Shown piece by piece: positions 9,714 to 20,344 of a DNA stretch of 64,000 bases. This DNA is from Azorinus chamasolen. Its lineage: Eukaryota; Mollusca; Bivalvia; Cardiida; Solecurtidae. Numbering within the stretch: the stretch's first letter is position 1; the number at the start of each line of letters is the position of its first letter. The position numbers were made by a program, and so were the translations under genes. The DNA lies in the NCBI GenBank assembly GCA_963576725.1, contig OY755241.1, forward strand, positions 1,736,001-1,800,000. The letters run 5' to 3'. The notes beneath the pieces are model-generated. The model made no database searches and was not told the origin of the DNA. It saw only the letters and a list, made by a program, of their open reading frames with translations.

Positions 9714-11706
9714 CCAAGTACTGGATTTGAAGGATTAATTTCCTCTTCTTCAAATCCTCCAATGTCCAACTTTGCAAAGATGTATGGCAGTTACTCATAC
9801 ACTGTCCAACTGTAGTATCATCTGCCACAGGGAATTGAAGTTCCAAGAGGGGCACAGCCTCACTGATAGTACTGTAATTTATTAACTTTTGAACATGACT
9901 TTTTTGTGTATTAGAAATCATTTTTCACCAGTTTTCAATAAGATTGAAGCAAATCTTGTGACCTAAGCTATGTTGGTTGTGAACACTGGACTAGACCATA
10001 ATTTTCAATTACTCTGTTTGCAAATGCATTATACTGTTAATAACATAAAAACTCTTGCTTACTGACTGAATTGAAGAGTTACTGTATTGTAAATTATATT
10101 TCAACCAATTACATGTACTTTGATTGAATTACTTCTGGGAAAAATTTACCTAGAACATTTCAGCAATTGTTATTGGTAACAAATACAACAGTAGTAAGTG
10201 TAAAAACAAATTTAGCTACCTTGTCTCAAGTTGTATAAAACTTGTATCCAGTGAAGTTGATGCAGCACCAGCTATTGCAGCCGTCTCTCTTCCAATTACA
10301 TCCATAACAGCTTGAGTCAGAGTACATAGAACTTTTGTGCTAGAGCCTCCACCTGAAAAAAAACCCCCACATTTAACCCTTTCCATGGTTTCTTCTAAAT
10401 TTCATTACCTACTGAATATTCATTGACAAAATAATTGTTATGAAATATGCAAGGTGGAACATTGTAGTCATTTTGGAAACTAAAGAAACATATCTATCAA
10501 ATTCCATTAGCAAACAGAGAAGAATGATTAGACGGCTCCTATAGGAGCCATCCAATCTGGGTCTACTCGGTTTGAACATGTGTGAAAAGGTGTTTATATG
10601 AAGAAATGGTTAATGCTACTACATGTCAAACTTTGATTCTTATTAATGCTCTACTGTGTCATTTCTATGGATTGACCGAATTCTTGAACCTGATATTTAA
10701 CAAGCATTTTCATTGAAAACTATTAGTGTTCTCAATAAGAAAATGACCATTTTCAATGTGGTTAACCCCTGTTTGTTGCAAAGCAGAAACAGTAAAGCAC
10801 ATTAAATGTTTCACCATAATCTATACTCGGCAACATTAGCATGATATAAGGATCATTTCTTTAAAGTTATGTTAGATTTTGCTTTATCCCTTTACTCCAT
10901 AAATATACATTTTGACGCCCTTACAAACAGGACAGACCCCGATTAGAGGGCTCTTATAGGAGCCGTCTGATCCGGGTCTACTCTTTACAGAATATTCATG
11001 GAAGAAAGGGTTAATGTTTCAGAGATGTTGTAGAAGTTGGGTTACAATCAGCAATTACCAGTCAAACGCAAGTCCTTCTGATAATCTGCATAAAGCAGAC
11101 GGTGCTTGGCCACCATATTCAGCCACTTCTCAAGTTTGTCTGCAGTTCGGGAAATTGCAGTTTCGTTGTTAAATTCTTCAGCCACACGCCTCCACATCGA
11201 CTTCTTTGTGGAGCTTGTTATCCCTGTTAATATTTTGTTAACAATAAAATAGTTATTTATTGCATTATTAACCATTCCATCCATGCATTTTCATGTAAAA
11301 AATTCTTACATAATCATAACTATTAATTCCATAAGCAAACGGCAGACACTGATCAGACGGCTCGTACAGAAGCCATATGATCTGGGTCCACTCAGACTGT
11401 TTTATTTAGCTGTAGAAAGGCATATTTATAGAGTATGGGATCTACTTACCTGAAGACACATTTATTCAAGACAAAAATCATATTTGCATTTTAACAACAA
11501 ACGTTAGTCACATTACCACTATTGAAACGATGCTTCATCAACTGGTGGTTATTCAAATCCTGTAATCCGCTGGGCTGTCCCATGATACGGGATAACAGCA
11601 AGCAGTCAGCCTGACTGAAGTTGACCTCTCTCCTTTTTGTTTTCAATATCTGCCATATTTGACAGTTGATGACTTGATGTTCGTCTGATTCAACATACAT
11701 GTACAC
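9714..11706 (-). CDS. Myb/SANT-like DNA-binding protein of a Harbinger transposon, four exons
   Basis: Exons on the - strand are 11706(or lower)-11517, 11223-11059, 10352-10220 and 9871-9714, with the last codons displaced to 4553-4542. All junctions have GT/AG and fit in phase (1, 1 and 2 bases carried over). Exon 1 has REVNFSQADCLLLSRIMG, exon 2 has KKSMWRRVAEEFNN and TADKLEKWLNMVAKHR (the tryptophan-rich Myb/SANT helices), exon 3 starts with a GGGSS linker, and exon 4 has LEDLKKRKLILQIQYLE, a C-terminal coiled coil. PIF/Harbinger elements carry such a partner protein, which binds DNA and brings the nuclease into the nucleus. An ATG at 11656 (MADIEN) is one base out of frame with the Myb motif, so either translation starts further upstream or an indel is present. 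Two MITEs lie in the intron between exons 2 and 3. Confidence 0.8.
10373..10613 (-). mobile_element. TTAA-flanked MITE in the Myb-like intron
   Basis: TTAA flanks CCCTTTCCATGG at left and the inverted AAGAAATGG at right. The inside carries the family palindrome GACGGCTCCTATAGGAGCC and the blocks CCATTAGCAAACAG and CAAGGTGGAACATTGTAG. A close relative in the other orientation is at 22719-22969. Confidence 0.7.
10885..11013 (+). mobile_element. short TTAA-type MITE in the Myb-like intron
   Basis: It starts ATCCCTTTACTCCATAAATA and ends GGAAGAAAGGGTTAA. Between is the palindrome GGGCTCTTATAGGAGCC inside the GACAGACCC..GGGTCTACTC arms. It is about 130 bp and non-coding. Confidence 0.6.
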
Positions 11707-12375
11707 AGTGTACTATTTTTAGTTTTATATCTATTTTTAGACGATGTAAAATCCTAATGTCAAACTGGGTCGAAATGTCGGGATCACACAACACCATGAG
11801 AATGAAAGGAACACAATAATATAAATCCGTTCAAACTCATGACATTAGACAATCCCTTCAAACCGTTCCTGTACTTATGTCGCTGTCCAAAAATCGTGAT
11901 ATATCATATGCAAATGAAATGATGTTTCGCGAGACTCCTTCCAATTATCCAAGCACATTAGACACTTTGGAAGACACAATTCCACTCCAAATTATCCGGT
12001 TTACGTTTGATAACAACTGCGGTGTAATAGCCGCTCAATAGTATCCGCCACTCTGTTAAAATCATCCTCTGTCTACCGGATAAACAATGTGAATTACAAC
12101 ACCATCGACATCCCGCGCCATAAGCATCGGCCAATTTGATTTTCCTCAATGTCAGCACGCGCTTTGGTCTGCGCGTGAATGACGTAATTTTTGTTTGGGA
12201 ATCACCGGAAAATACCTGACAAATACCTGACAACGAGAGAACGTGTTCCACTAAGATCATTTTTTAGTCTAAGATTATTTTTCTCTTAGAATTTGCTAAG
12301 AGAAATTTTTAATGAAAACTAAGATAAAGAAATTTCTAACTGCTAAATACTTAGAAGGTTTCGGAATACGGCCCC
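11707..12375. other. right end of the Harbinger transposon, with terminal repeat
   Basis: There is no gene here beyond the Myb-like exon 1 upstream sequence. The end at 12359-12375 reads, on the - strand, GGGGCCGTATTCCGAAA, which matches the usual GGGGCC-type start of PIF/Harbinger inverted ends. Just inside, 12285-12305 is a short hairpin (TTCTCTTAGAATTTGCTAAGAGAA). The adjoining sequence at 12376 is pearl-like core, so the transposon sits next to or in a pearl-like array. No matching left end is seen in the window. Confidence 0.55.
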
Positions 12376-13942
12376 AGGTCCACTACAAAAGTTATATAAA
12401 TTATGGCCCTAGGGTCAAAATTGGCCCCGCCCCAGGGTGGGCAGTTTTCAATAGAAACAAATAGTGAAATCTTTGAAAATCTTCTTCTCTGAAACTGGAA
12501 GGCTCTCAGCTTTCATATTTGGCACATAGCTCCATGTTCAGGTCCACTACAAAAGTTATATAAATTGTGGACCTAGGGTCAAAATTGGCCCCGCCCCAGG
12601 GGTGGGCAGTTTTCAATAGAAACAAATAGTGAAATCTTTGAAATTCTTCTTCTCTGAAACTGGAAGGCTCTCAGCTTTCATATTTGGCACATAGCATTAT
12701 GTACAGGTCCTCTACAAAAGGTATATAAATTATGGCCCGGGGGTCAAAATTGGCCCTGCCCCAGGGGCGGGCAGTTTTCAATAGAAACAAATAGTGAAAT
12801 CTTTGAAAATCTTCTCCTCTGAGACTGGAAGGCTCTTAACCTTCATTTTTGGCACAGAGCATCAGGTTTAGGTCCTCTACAAAAGTTGTATAAATTATGG
12901 CCCTAGGGTCAAAATTGGCCCCACCCCAGGGTGGGCAGTTGTCAGTAGAAACAAATAGTGAACTCTTTGAAAATCTTCTTCTCTGAAACTGGAAGGCTCT
13001 CAGCTTTCATATTTGGCACATAGCATTATGTACAGGTCCTCTACAAAAGTTATATAAATTATGGCCCGGGGGTCAAAATTGGCCCTGCCCCAGGGTGGGC
13101 AGTTTTCAATAGAAACAAATAGTGAAATCTTTGAAATTCTTCTTCTCTGAAACTGGAAGGCTCTCAGCTTTCATATTTGGCACATAGCATTATGTACAGG
13201 TCCTCTACAAAAGGTATATAAATTATGGCCCGGGGGTCAAAATTGGCCCTGCCCCAGGGGCGGGCAGTTTTCAATAGAAACAAATAGTGAAATCTTTGAA
13301 AATCTTCTCCTCTGAGACTGGAAGGCTCTTAACCTTCATTTTTGGTACAGAGCATCAGGTTTAGGTCCTCTACAAAAGTTGTATAAATTATGGCCCTAGG
13401 GTCAAAATTGGCCCCACCCCAGGGTGGGCAGTTGTCAGTAGAAACAAATAGTGAACTCTTTGAAAATCTTCTCTGAAACTGGAAGGCTCTCAGCTTTCAT
13501 ATTTGGCACATAGCATTATGTACAGGTCCTCTACAAAAGTTATATAAATTATGGCCCGGGGGTCAAAATTGGCCCTGCCCCAGGGTGGGCAGTTTTCAAT
13601 AGAAACAAATAGTGAAATCTTTGAAAATCTTCTCCTCCGAGACTGGAAGGCTCTTAACCTTCATTTTTGGCACAGAGCATCATGTTTAGGTTCTCTACAA
13701 AAGTAAAGAAGGCTCTTATAGTGAAATCTTTGAAAATCTTCTCCTCTGAGACTGGAAGGCTCTTAACCTTCATATTTGGCACATAGCACCATGTCCAGGT
13801 CCTCTACAAAAGTTATATAAATTGTGTCTCTTGGGTCAAAATTAGCCCAGCCCCAGGGCAGGCTAGTTTTCTAAAGAAACATATAGTTAAAACTTTGAAA
13901 AGCTTCTCCTCTGATTGTCTGGTGAGCGCTTGGTGAGCGCTT
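12376..13942 (+). repeat. pearl-like tandem array, about nine units, split by the 13.9 kb element
   Basis: Units of roughly 155-165 bp carry GGGTCAAAATTGGCC, GGGCAGTTTTCAATAG, AAACAAATAGTGAAATCTTT and CTTTCATATTTGGCACATAG. Some units repeat as pairs (12660-13000 against 13140-13480), showing higher-order duplication. It ends ATTGTCTGGTGAGCGCTT, with TGGTGAGCGCTT present twice, and its 3' hairpin (CAGGGCCATTCTGGCCCTCTTGTT) is displaced to 17902-17925. Confidence 0.8.
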
Positions 13943-15260
13943 GACATCTATTCTCAATAAATAGGTGCATATATAGTCGCCGGCATATTTGGACATTACC
14001 AGACGCTATTCACAAGGTTAAATGTGTGCACCTAAGCTGTTATGTAATAGTCTAAAATGTGTACAATCATCAATATAGCAGTGTTTATAGTTTTCGAAAA
14101 AAAAGTCTTCATATGTACTGAAATGACATGTTCGTTACTGTCGCTGATGCAAAACAGTAGAATACACAGTCAATTCACTTTAAATAGAAAGATCAGATAT
14201 AGGTTTTATGAAATTTTGTTGATGGTCTAGGTATGTCCAATCAATTAGCTAATTTATTGTACCAATCACACATGGGATAAGGCTATCCTATGAGATCGAA
14301 TGTTGATAATTTGCTGTCGCCAATATCGGAGACATGTTCGTTACGTCATTATAAGTTAACTGTAGAATTATAATCCAGTTTAACAACATAATATTTTCCT
14401 TATATTTGATGAGCCTAAACGTCATGTTAACCACAAACGACGTGCTACTCATGTATTGATTGAAAACTTTTTGTCAAAATTAGCATTAAAAACTCTGGGT
14501 AGTAATCTCTATATCAAACTGACATGTTCGTTACTCTTCTTTATTTTACAAATCATTAAAATAATGTTGTATTAACTGACAAATTATTTGGCCAATCCCT
14601 AAAATTGCATTATATCCTAATATTTACAACTTTGTAGTGGCGAATCTTATAAATTGTGGATAAAGTCTTTATTATGACATGTTCGTTACTGACATGTTCG
14701 ATACTAAACTGTTGCTAATACTTGGTAATAGGCTAGTTTGTTCTTTTAAAGGGGTGCCGTTTATCTGTTACATCATTAAATCGCCATTAATACGAAGAAA
14801 ATGGTCGGCAGTTCGTTTGTCTAAAATTTAAAGCTCGATTTTCGTCTCTACGAGGGTATGTTTGCTTTCATTACGTATGTGCTTTTACACAATACTGTCC
14901 AAGAGCATTTGGTGTGAGAAATGTATTAAGGATGTATGGGTTTTACACCTCTGAAACGTCCAGCAGAAAGGCGTGCGTTTTTATACAAGAAACATGCAAG
15001 TGCTGTATTGACATGTTCGTTACACAAAGGTAACGAACATGTCACACACTTTGTTCCAGATGTCTTCACAAATGAATACAAATTAAAGCAGCAACTAGAC
15101 AACGTTTGTAATTTTTAATGTCTGAATATATCTTATGTGTTTTGAATGGACTGAACAGCATTTGTTTAAACATGGATTAAAACATAAAGTTAATTGCTTT
15201 GGTCATGAGTTAGAAATGTGAAGACAAAACTTATTCCATCCATTTGATAAAAGTTATTAC

Positions 15261-15363
15261 CTGACTTTTCAATAGACTCTTTACCGGCCCATCCGTTTAT
15301 GTAGGAACGTTCTCCCACGACAATTTTAGCATATATGCATAAGGTATTCTCTCCTTTCGACGT
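15261..15363 (-). CDS. possible exon of an unrecognised protein in the 13.9 kb element
   Basis: The - strand reading contains GENTLCIYAKIVVGERSYIN and GWAGKESIEKS and runs to a good donor (CAG|GTAATA at 15261-15260). The acceptor side (gattag) is weak. The residue mix looks like real protein and not like an AT-rich chance ORF. I do not recognise the family. The neighbouring sequence 15070-15260 is a diverged duplicate of 15440-15630, so exon boundaries in this element may have been rearranged. Confidence 0.35.
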
Positions 15364-15639
15364 CTAATCTTTTTCTTACAAACTTAGTAACGAACATTTC
15401 ACAGAAAAGTAACGAACATGTCAACATGATATTTCTTTACAATAAATACAAATTAAAGCAGTAACTAGCAAATGCTCGGAAAATATTTTATGAGTTTGGA
15501 ATAGTTGAAATAGCTTTTGCTTAACAGTGGATTGACACAAAAAGATACATGTAATTACATCGTTTGTGAGTGAAATATTGGAGACAATACTTATACTAAT
15601 CATTTTGTAAATATATATTTCATTACTTGTCTGTAATCC

Positions 15640-16735
15640 AACTACCTTTCCATTCTACAAATAAACTCTGATAAGATTAGATCCTTCGTAAGCAAAACCA
15701 ACAATGCAAAAAGAGAAACTTGCACACTCGGCTTTATTGAGTCTGCTCATGAACAGTAATTAATAGTGCAACACTGCTCACACCCCCTATTACCGGCTTA
15801 AGCTTTATTCAATTTTCAAAATTAAAAGCACTAACGTTGGTGATCCCGAAGGACCAGAATATATAACAACACTGAGAATGAAGTATGGGGCTACACTTTA
15901 TGGCCGCCACACAAGCAATTAACATCTGATGTAGTATAGTAAATAAATTCTGATAAGATGAGATCCTTCTACAACAAACCCAGCAATGCAAAACGGGAAA
16001 ATTGCACACTCAGTTTTACTGAGTTTATTCATGAACAGTAATTAACAGTGAAACACTGCTCACGCCCCTTAACGCCGGCTTAAGCAGTATGCAATTTTCA
16101 AAACTAAAGGCACTGAAATTAATGATCCTGAAGGTCCAGAATATATAACAACACTGAGAATAAAGAACGGGGCGACTTTTTACGGCCGCAATAGAAGCAC
16201 TTAACATCTGCTGTTGTGAAGTAAATAAAACTGATAAGATGAGTTCATTCGAAAGCAAAAACATTGCGAACTCGGTTTTATTGAGTATGTTCATGAACAG
16301 TAATTAATAGTGCAAAACTGCTTACTCCCCACTAGCACCGGCTTAAGCAAATTTCAAAACATAAAGCACTGAAACTGATTGTCCTGAAAGACCAGAATAT
16401 ATAACACTGAGAATGATGTATAGGGCGACTTTTTACAGCCTCTCCACAAGCACTTAAAATCTGCTGTTGTGAAGCTAATAAATTTTGATAAGAGGAGAAT
16501 TTACTAACACAAATACAGCAATTCAAAATGAGAAAATTGCAGATTTGGTTTTCTTGAGTCTGTTCATGAATAGTAATCAATAGTGCAACACTGCTCACGC
16601 CCCCTAGCACCGACTTGAGCATTGTTCAATTTTAAACATTATAAGCAGTGAAATTGATGACCCCAAAGGACCAGAATATATAACGACACCGAGAGTGAAG
16701 TATGGGTGACTTTTTACACTGATATACTTTGCAAA
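15640..16735 (-). repeat. ~290-bp tandem repeat, about four copies
   Basis: Units share GATGAGATCCTT, AAAATTGCACACTCAGTTTT, TGAGTCTGTTCATGAACAGT, CACGCCCCCTAGCACCGGC and GACCAGAATATATAACAACA. On the - strand each unit keeps an open frame of 65-95 residues (for example SQCCYIFWSF), but these are probably by-products of the repeat. The same unit occurs at 25720-25990 and three times at 27770-28610. Confidence 0.8.
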
Positions 16736-17011
16736 TAAAACAAATTAGTGCATATGTACTAGTGAAAGTATCGAGTAGATGTTGTATTGAAATGTTCGTT
16801 ACATTTCTGTCGTTGTTAGCCGCAAGATAATGTTAAAAATGATATTGAAGATGTACGTGAGTATTAAGATGTATACAAGTAACTTTTTCACGTAGGCACA
16901 CAAAATACCAAATACACATATGATTGCTGTGAATACGTTACATTCAGATTCTGTATGACAAAGAACTGGTAACGGATATTTCATGTGCATAAGTACACAA
17001 TTACAGTTGAC

Positions 17012-17290
17012 TCAAACAGATAATTTCGAGTAGATAATCCTTGAAAGTATTTTGGTTTCGTTTTTTGTTACGCACATAACGTTTTTTTGACTGTTAATCT
17101 TCCTATCTGCCACACTGGCTGTAAGTCTTATTGACAATTGACTACTACACATATTATTAGGCCTTGTTGCTTCAATATTGGAAACAGTTTGGGAAATTAG
17201 AGAGTTTGGATACTCTGCAGGCAAATAATTATGTTTGTTCACCAGAACAAGCCTACATTTACTTATTAGGACTGATATTGCATCTTTCCC
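17012..17290 (-). CDS. possible exon or ORF, unrecognised, in the 13.9 kb element
   Basis: The - strand frame reads SGKDAISVLISKCRLVLVNK, then HNYLPAEYPNSLISQT and MCSSQLSIRLTASVADRK, and ends at a stop at 17012. The upstream side could be an acceptor (cctttag, about 17291). Composition looks protein-like, unlike the surrounding AT-rich DNA. I do not recognise it. If the element has a transposase on the - strand, this could be its N-terminal half, with the exon at 15261-15363 downstream. Confidence 0.33.
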   Translation of the reverse strand, partial: GKDAISVLISKCRLVLVNKHNYLPAEYPNSLISQTVSNIEATRPNNMCSSQLSIRLTASVADRKINSQKNVMCVTKNETKILSRIIYSKLSV

Positions 17291-17899
17291 ACTAAAGGGT
17301 GTGTGTTGTTAAATACTGAGACATGTTCGTTACTTTTAACCAATTGTTATATAATTTCAAGTGAATTCTCTGAAGCAGCAGCATGAACTTAAACTAGTTC
17401 ACGAACTTGTTTAGTACTGTGTAAAGTCCTAATAAGCGGTGGGTAAGGTATATATAACCTTCATATTATGTTAAAACTGAACTTTTTCAGTTAAAAAATA
17501 AAAACAAATATATTTTAAGGCCCGAATCTAACGGGTTGTTTGTCATCGATAACACTCATATATAAATGGTAATATTAGACAAATAAACATTTCAAGAGTT
17601 CTTTCGCTAGAAAATAACAACATTCTTACTGTTGAACAAGTCAACATGTTCCAAAACCTATTTTTGAAAGCAGTGTGTTAGAAGTAACGGACATATTTGG
17701 TTGTACTTTAGGATGCAAAAGTGACTACCTTTCGGCTGGTGGCTTGATGTAAAAATAGTTTTTCTTGATATAATACACAGTTTCTTGACATTGACAAAAG
17801 GTCAAAGTTTTATTATTTTCATGAATAAAAGCTTTATGGACACTTTCGATTTTTAGTTTTGCACACCAGTGTTTTGCACCTACTTATCGAGAATAGGTG

Positions 17900-18070
17900 T
17901 TCAGGGCCATTCTGGCCCTCTTGTTTACAATCCCGTTGATCGGGACTGACATTTACATAATCTAGTGAGATTGTCTTTATTTGATTTCATCATGTAGATT
18001 TATTTACATTATTTATTCGGCTCTATATGACCATCAGTGTCGATGGGCCGTAAAACACCATTCATCCTAT
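17900..18070 (+). repeat. displaced pearl-like 3' hairpin, then a LINE 3' tail
   Basis: 17902-17925 is the hairpin end (CAGGGCCATTCTGGCCCTCTTGTT) missing from 13942. It is followed by a LINE 3' tail: TTGATCGGGACTGACATTTA, then TTATTCGGCTCTATATGACC and GATGGGCCGTAAAACACC. Confidence 0.7.
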
Positions 18071-18290
18071 TTCTTGCCTATTTTGTAACGGGCCTCCATC
18101 TCGACCCACCGGCCGCGCAGCATCTTTAGAGCCATAGCTGCCCTCAGGATTAACCCCCATATGCTAACTCGGGCTAAACCACGATTTTTAAACAAAGTGA
18201 AGAGCCACGGATTAATCTCTCACAAGCTAACTCAGGCTAGCCCTGCATGTTTAGAGCCATAGCTGACCCAAGAGTTTACCTCCGGCAAAT
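18071..18290. other. intergenic, weak internal repeat
   Basis: No gene. A phrase around TTTAGAGCCATAGCTG occurs at 18125 and 18250, and GCTAACTC.GGCTA occurs at 18164 and 18229. This is a diverged ~120-bp tandem duplication. Confidence 0.4.
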
Positions 18291-18606
18291 CAACGACCTA
18301 GACCTTAAAATTAATAATGGAATGATTTCTTCTAAAATATATGACAAAAGAGATGATTTTGATTTTAATATTGTAAATTTTCCTCATCTTGACGGGGATG
18401 TTCCCCGTGCTCCATCTTACGGGGTTTATATATCTCAACTTATTCGTTTTGCTAGAGCTTGTTCATCTATTGACGATTTTAACAGTCGAAATCTCATTTT
18501 AACTGAAAAACTGCTTAAACAAGGATATAGATACCATAAACTAAGAAAAACTTTCTCTAAATTTTACTATCGACATATGTATGGTCCGAAACCTTCAGTA
18601 CTTTGA
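18290..18606 (+). pseudogene. C-terminal piece of a Penelope-type reverse transcriptase, inverted
   Basis: The frame reads YDKRDDFDFNIVNFPHLDG, DVPRAPSYGVYISQLIRFAR and YRYHKLRKTFSKFYYRH, then stops. These blocks lie after the catalytic palm in a large family of invertebrate retroelement RTs that I place, tentatively, with Penelope-like elements. The rest of the RT is on the opposite strand at 18785-20062. The two pieces share about 20 bases (gacctagaccttaaaattaa) at their broken edges (18295 on the + strand, about 18815 on the - strand), so this is an inversion at that block or two copies truncated at the same point. No GIY-YIG endonuclease is visible. Confidence 0.65.
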
Positions 18607-18784
18607 TTGCAGAATATATTTACCCTTTTAAGGGCGACTCTGGATGACTCAGTAGTTGGCCCTCGACCCCTTACTAAGGCTCATGGGTTAACCCTCGACC
18701 CCTTACTAAGGGTTACGTAATTGGGGATGACTTAAGGGTCAGGCGTGGACCCCAAAGTGCTGTAATTCTTGATGGAATGAATGA

Positions 18785-19420
18785 ATGGTGTTAATTTTAA
18801 GGTCTAGGTCAAGAAACGCTGCATAATTGTCGGACAGGTTAGCTTTATTCAATTTGAGTTCTTTAGGATAAATTGTAGGAATCAGAGCATCGAAGAAAGG
18901 GTTATCTAAGTTAAAAAATATCATCCAAATATCGACAAGTTTCATTGAAGGCTTTTATAACATCTTCTTGTGATTGAGGATTCAAACTCAACATGAAATC
19001 TCTCTCATAGCAGTACAAAAACAAATCTGCGACAAGTGGTGCACAATTCGTACCCATAGGAATACCAATTACCTGACGGTATATAGCATTCCCATAACGT
19101 ACAAATATGTTATCCAAAAGAAAGGTTAGTGCTTCGCAAACTTCTGAGCAAGTCCAATTGGTGTAATATTTCATTTGCTCGTCAGTAAAGAAAGTTTTTT
19201 CAGCATTACATGCCAAGAATGATGTTTTTTCTCGGGCAAATACTTTCTGGATCAAGTTAGTAAGCTTATCCTTAATTAAAATATGAGGAAGAGTTGTGTA
19301 CAGAGTAGAAAAACCGTACGTGCTTACAGTGGATGCAAGATACCTTTTGTTCTTAAGTTTGTTTAAGACTTCTGAAGAGTTCTTAATAGACCAGAAGAGA
19401 TTTATTCCAGAATTTTCATA
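18785..19420 (-). pseudogene. Penelope-type reverse transcriptase, palm region, frameshifted
   Basis: The - strand frame carries FSTLYTTLPH, then RQVIGIPMGTNCAPLVADLF and the catalytic RYLDDIF. After the two aspartates a T-run indel (near 18905) shifts the frame; the reading continues as LDNPFFDALIPTIYP and AAFLDLDLKIN. The segment then ends in a block like a LINE tail (caccattcattcattcc). An RT copies RNA to DNA at a chromosomal nick. With the frameshift, the inversion of its C-terminus and a 0.2 kb insertion upstream, this copy is dead. Residues 5' of FSTLY (SGINLFWSIKNSSEV) belong to the same domain. Confidence 0.75.
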
Positions 19421-19640
19421 AAAGTACAAAAATGAGTCATGCAGGAAACACCACATACAGAATAAACACTCGCCCGAACAGCAACACAAGGAAACAGCAA
19501 ATGTACATAGGTAGAAAAAACAACAAAGACGCACAAAGACAAAACAAACATACAATAGGAGGAAGATGGAAGTACCGCCTTGGAAAGGTCAGTGACAAAA
19601 GTCACCGGGGGTTTAAACCGGTTTATGGGCGCCCAACCTC
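19421..19640 (+). repeat. dispersed repeat inserted in the reverse transcriptase
   Basis: It starts TGAGTCATGCAGGAAACACC, passes through ACCGCCTTGGAAAGGTCAG and GGGTTTAAACCGGTTTATGG, and ends ACCTCACAG. It breaks the RT between KFYCDKTV (19641 side) and ENSGINLFW (19420 side). Relatives: 20345-20686 (inverted), 41811-41930 and 56321-56370. Confidence 0.65.
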
Positions 19641-20062
19641 ACAGTCTTATCACAGTAGAATTTTACATGTTCCTTTACCTTCGTTAAACAAGAAGTCAAA
19701 AGTATAGACAATTTAGTAGTTGTACATGAACTAGAATTTGCAATGAAACGCGCTTTATATGGTTTTTTATGTAGTTTTGGTGACCAATACATTGTAGGAA
19801 GTTTATGTTGTGTAATTTTAATATCGGTTCCAAATTGTTCACACTTTTTGACATGGTCTGAAATGATGGTCTTTTCGTCAGTGGTAACTTAAATGTATGA
19901 CTTGGTATTAATAATTTCCTGCTTCAAGACATCGATATAATGTAATCGTCAAATAATAATCACATTATTTGATGCCTTATCAGCAGGAACAAAAACGTAT
20001 TTTGAATGGAAATCCTGTAAACCCTTTTTAAGATGTCTAAAAGAAGTTCTAAGTTCACGACG
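19641..20062 (-). pseudogene. Penelope-type reverse transcriptase, N-terminal region, with stops
   Basis: The - strand frame has KYVFVPADKASNNVIII, then an in-frame TGA, then a second stop, then MYWSPKLHKKPYKARFIANS and TKLSILLTSCLTKVKEHVKF. The VPADK and PKLHK..RFI blocks are RT fingers motifs. It continues into the palm piece at 18785-19420 after the inserted repeat. Two stops make it a pseudogene. The region 20063-20340 upstream shows only AT-rich sequence and no further domain that I can name. Confidence 0.65.
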
Positions 20063-20344
20063 GAAGAAGAAGAATTGGAAGAATCAGAATCGGAAGAAAG
20101 AATAATAAGAAACGCAGCAAACACAATATGTCCCTCTACTTCATTGTGGGACATTATTATATACCAGGGGGTGAAAATAACAGCATGCTTGTATGTTAAC
20201 ACAGATTAATGCTGGGAGAAAAGCTTAAACACACACTACAAACACAAATTTGTCAAGAATTATATACGTTCAGCATATGTTATAATTAACATTATGTAAA
20301 ACATAGCGGGGATACCTTTATTTACAATATTTGTAAAGCTAGGG

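Larger units (their letters stand above)
13943..17899. mobile_element. ~3.96 kb inverted-repeat element with scattered ACATGTTCGTTAC motifs
   Basis: The ends are CATCTATTCTCAATAAATAG at left and the complement of CACCTATTCTCGATAAGTAG at right, both followed by GTGCA. It interrupts the GTGAGCGCTT|CAGGGCC sequence of a pearl-like 3' end, and TT may be duplicated. The motif TGACATGTTCGTTAC or its complement recurs near 14126, 14331, 14520, 14675, 14690, 15008, 15030, 15387, 15409, 16788, 17323 and 17687. At 15008-15044 two copies form a 15-bp perfect inverted pair around 6-7 bases. A ~290-bp internal tandem repeat lies at 15640-16735. Possible - strand exons are listed separately. Superfamily unknown. 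Confidence 0.72.

Noticed and set aside
12376..13942. CRISPR-like regular spacing in the tandem arrays
   Set aside because: Units of ~155 bp are whole repeats with no unique spacers, and the genome is eukaryotic.
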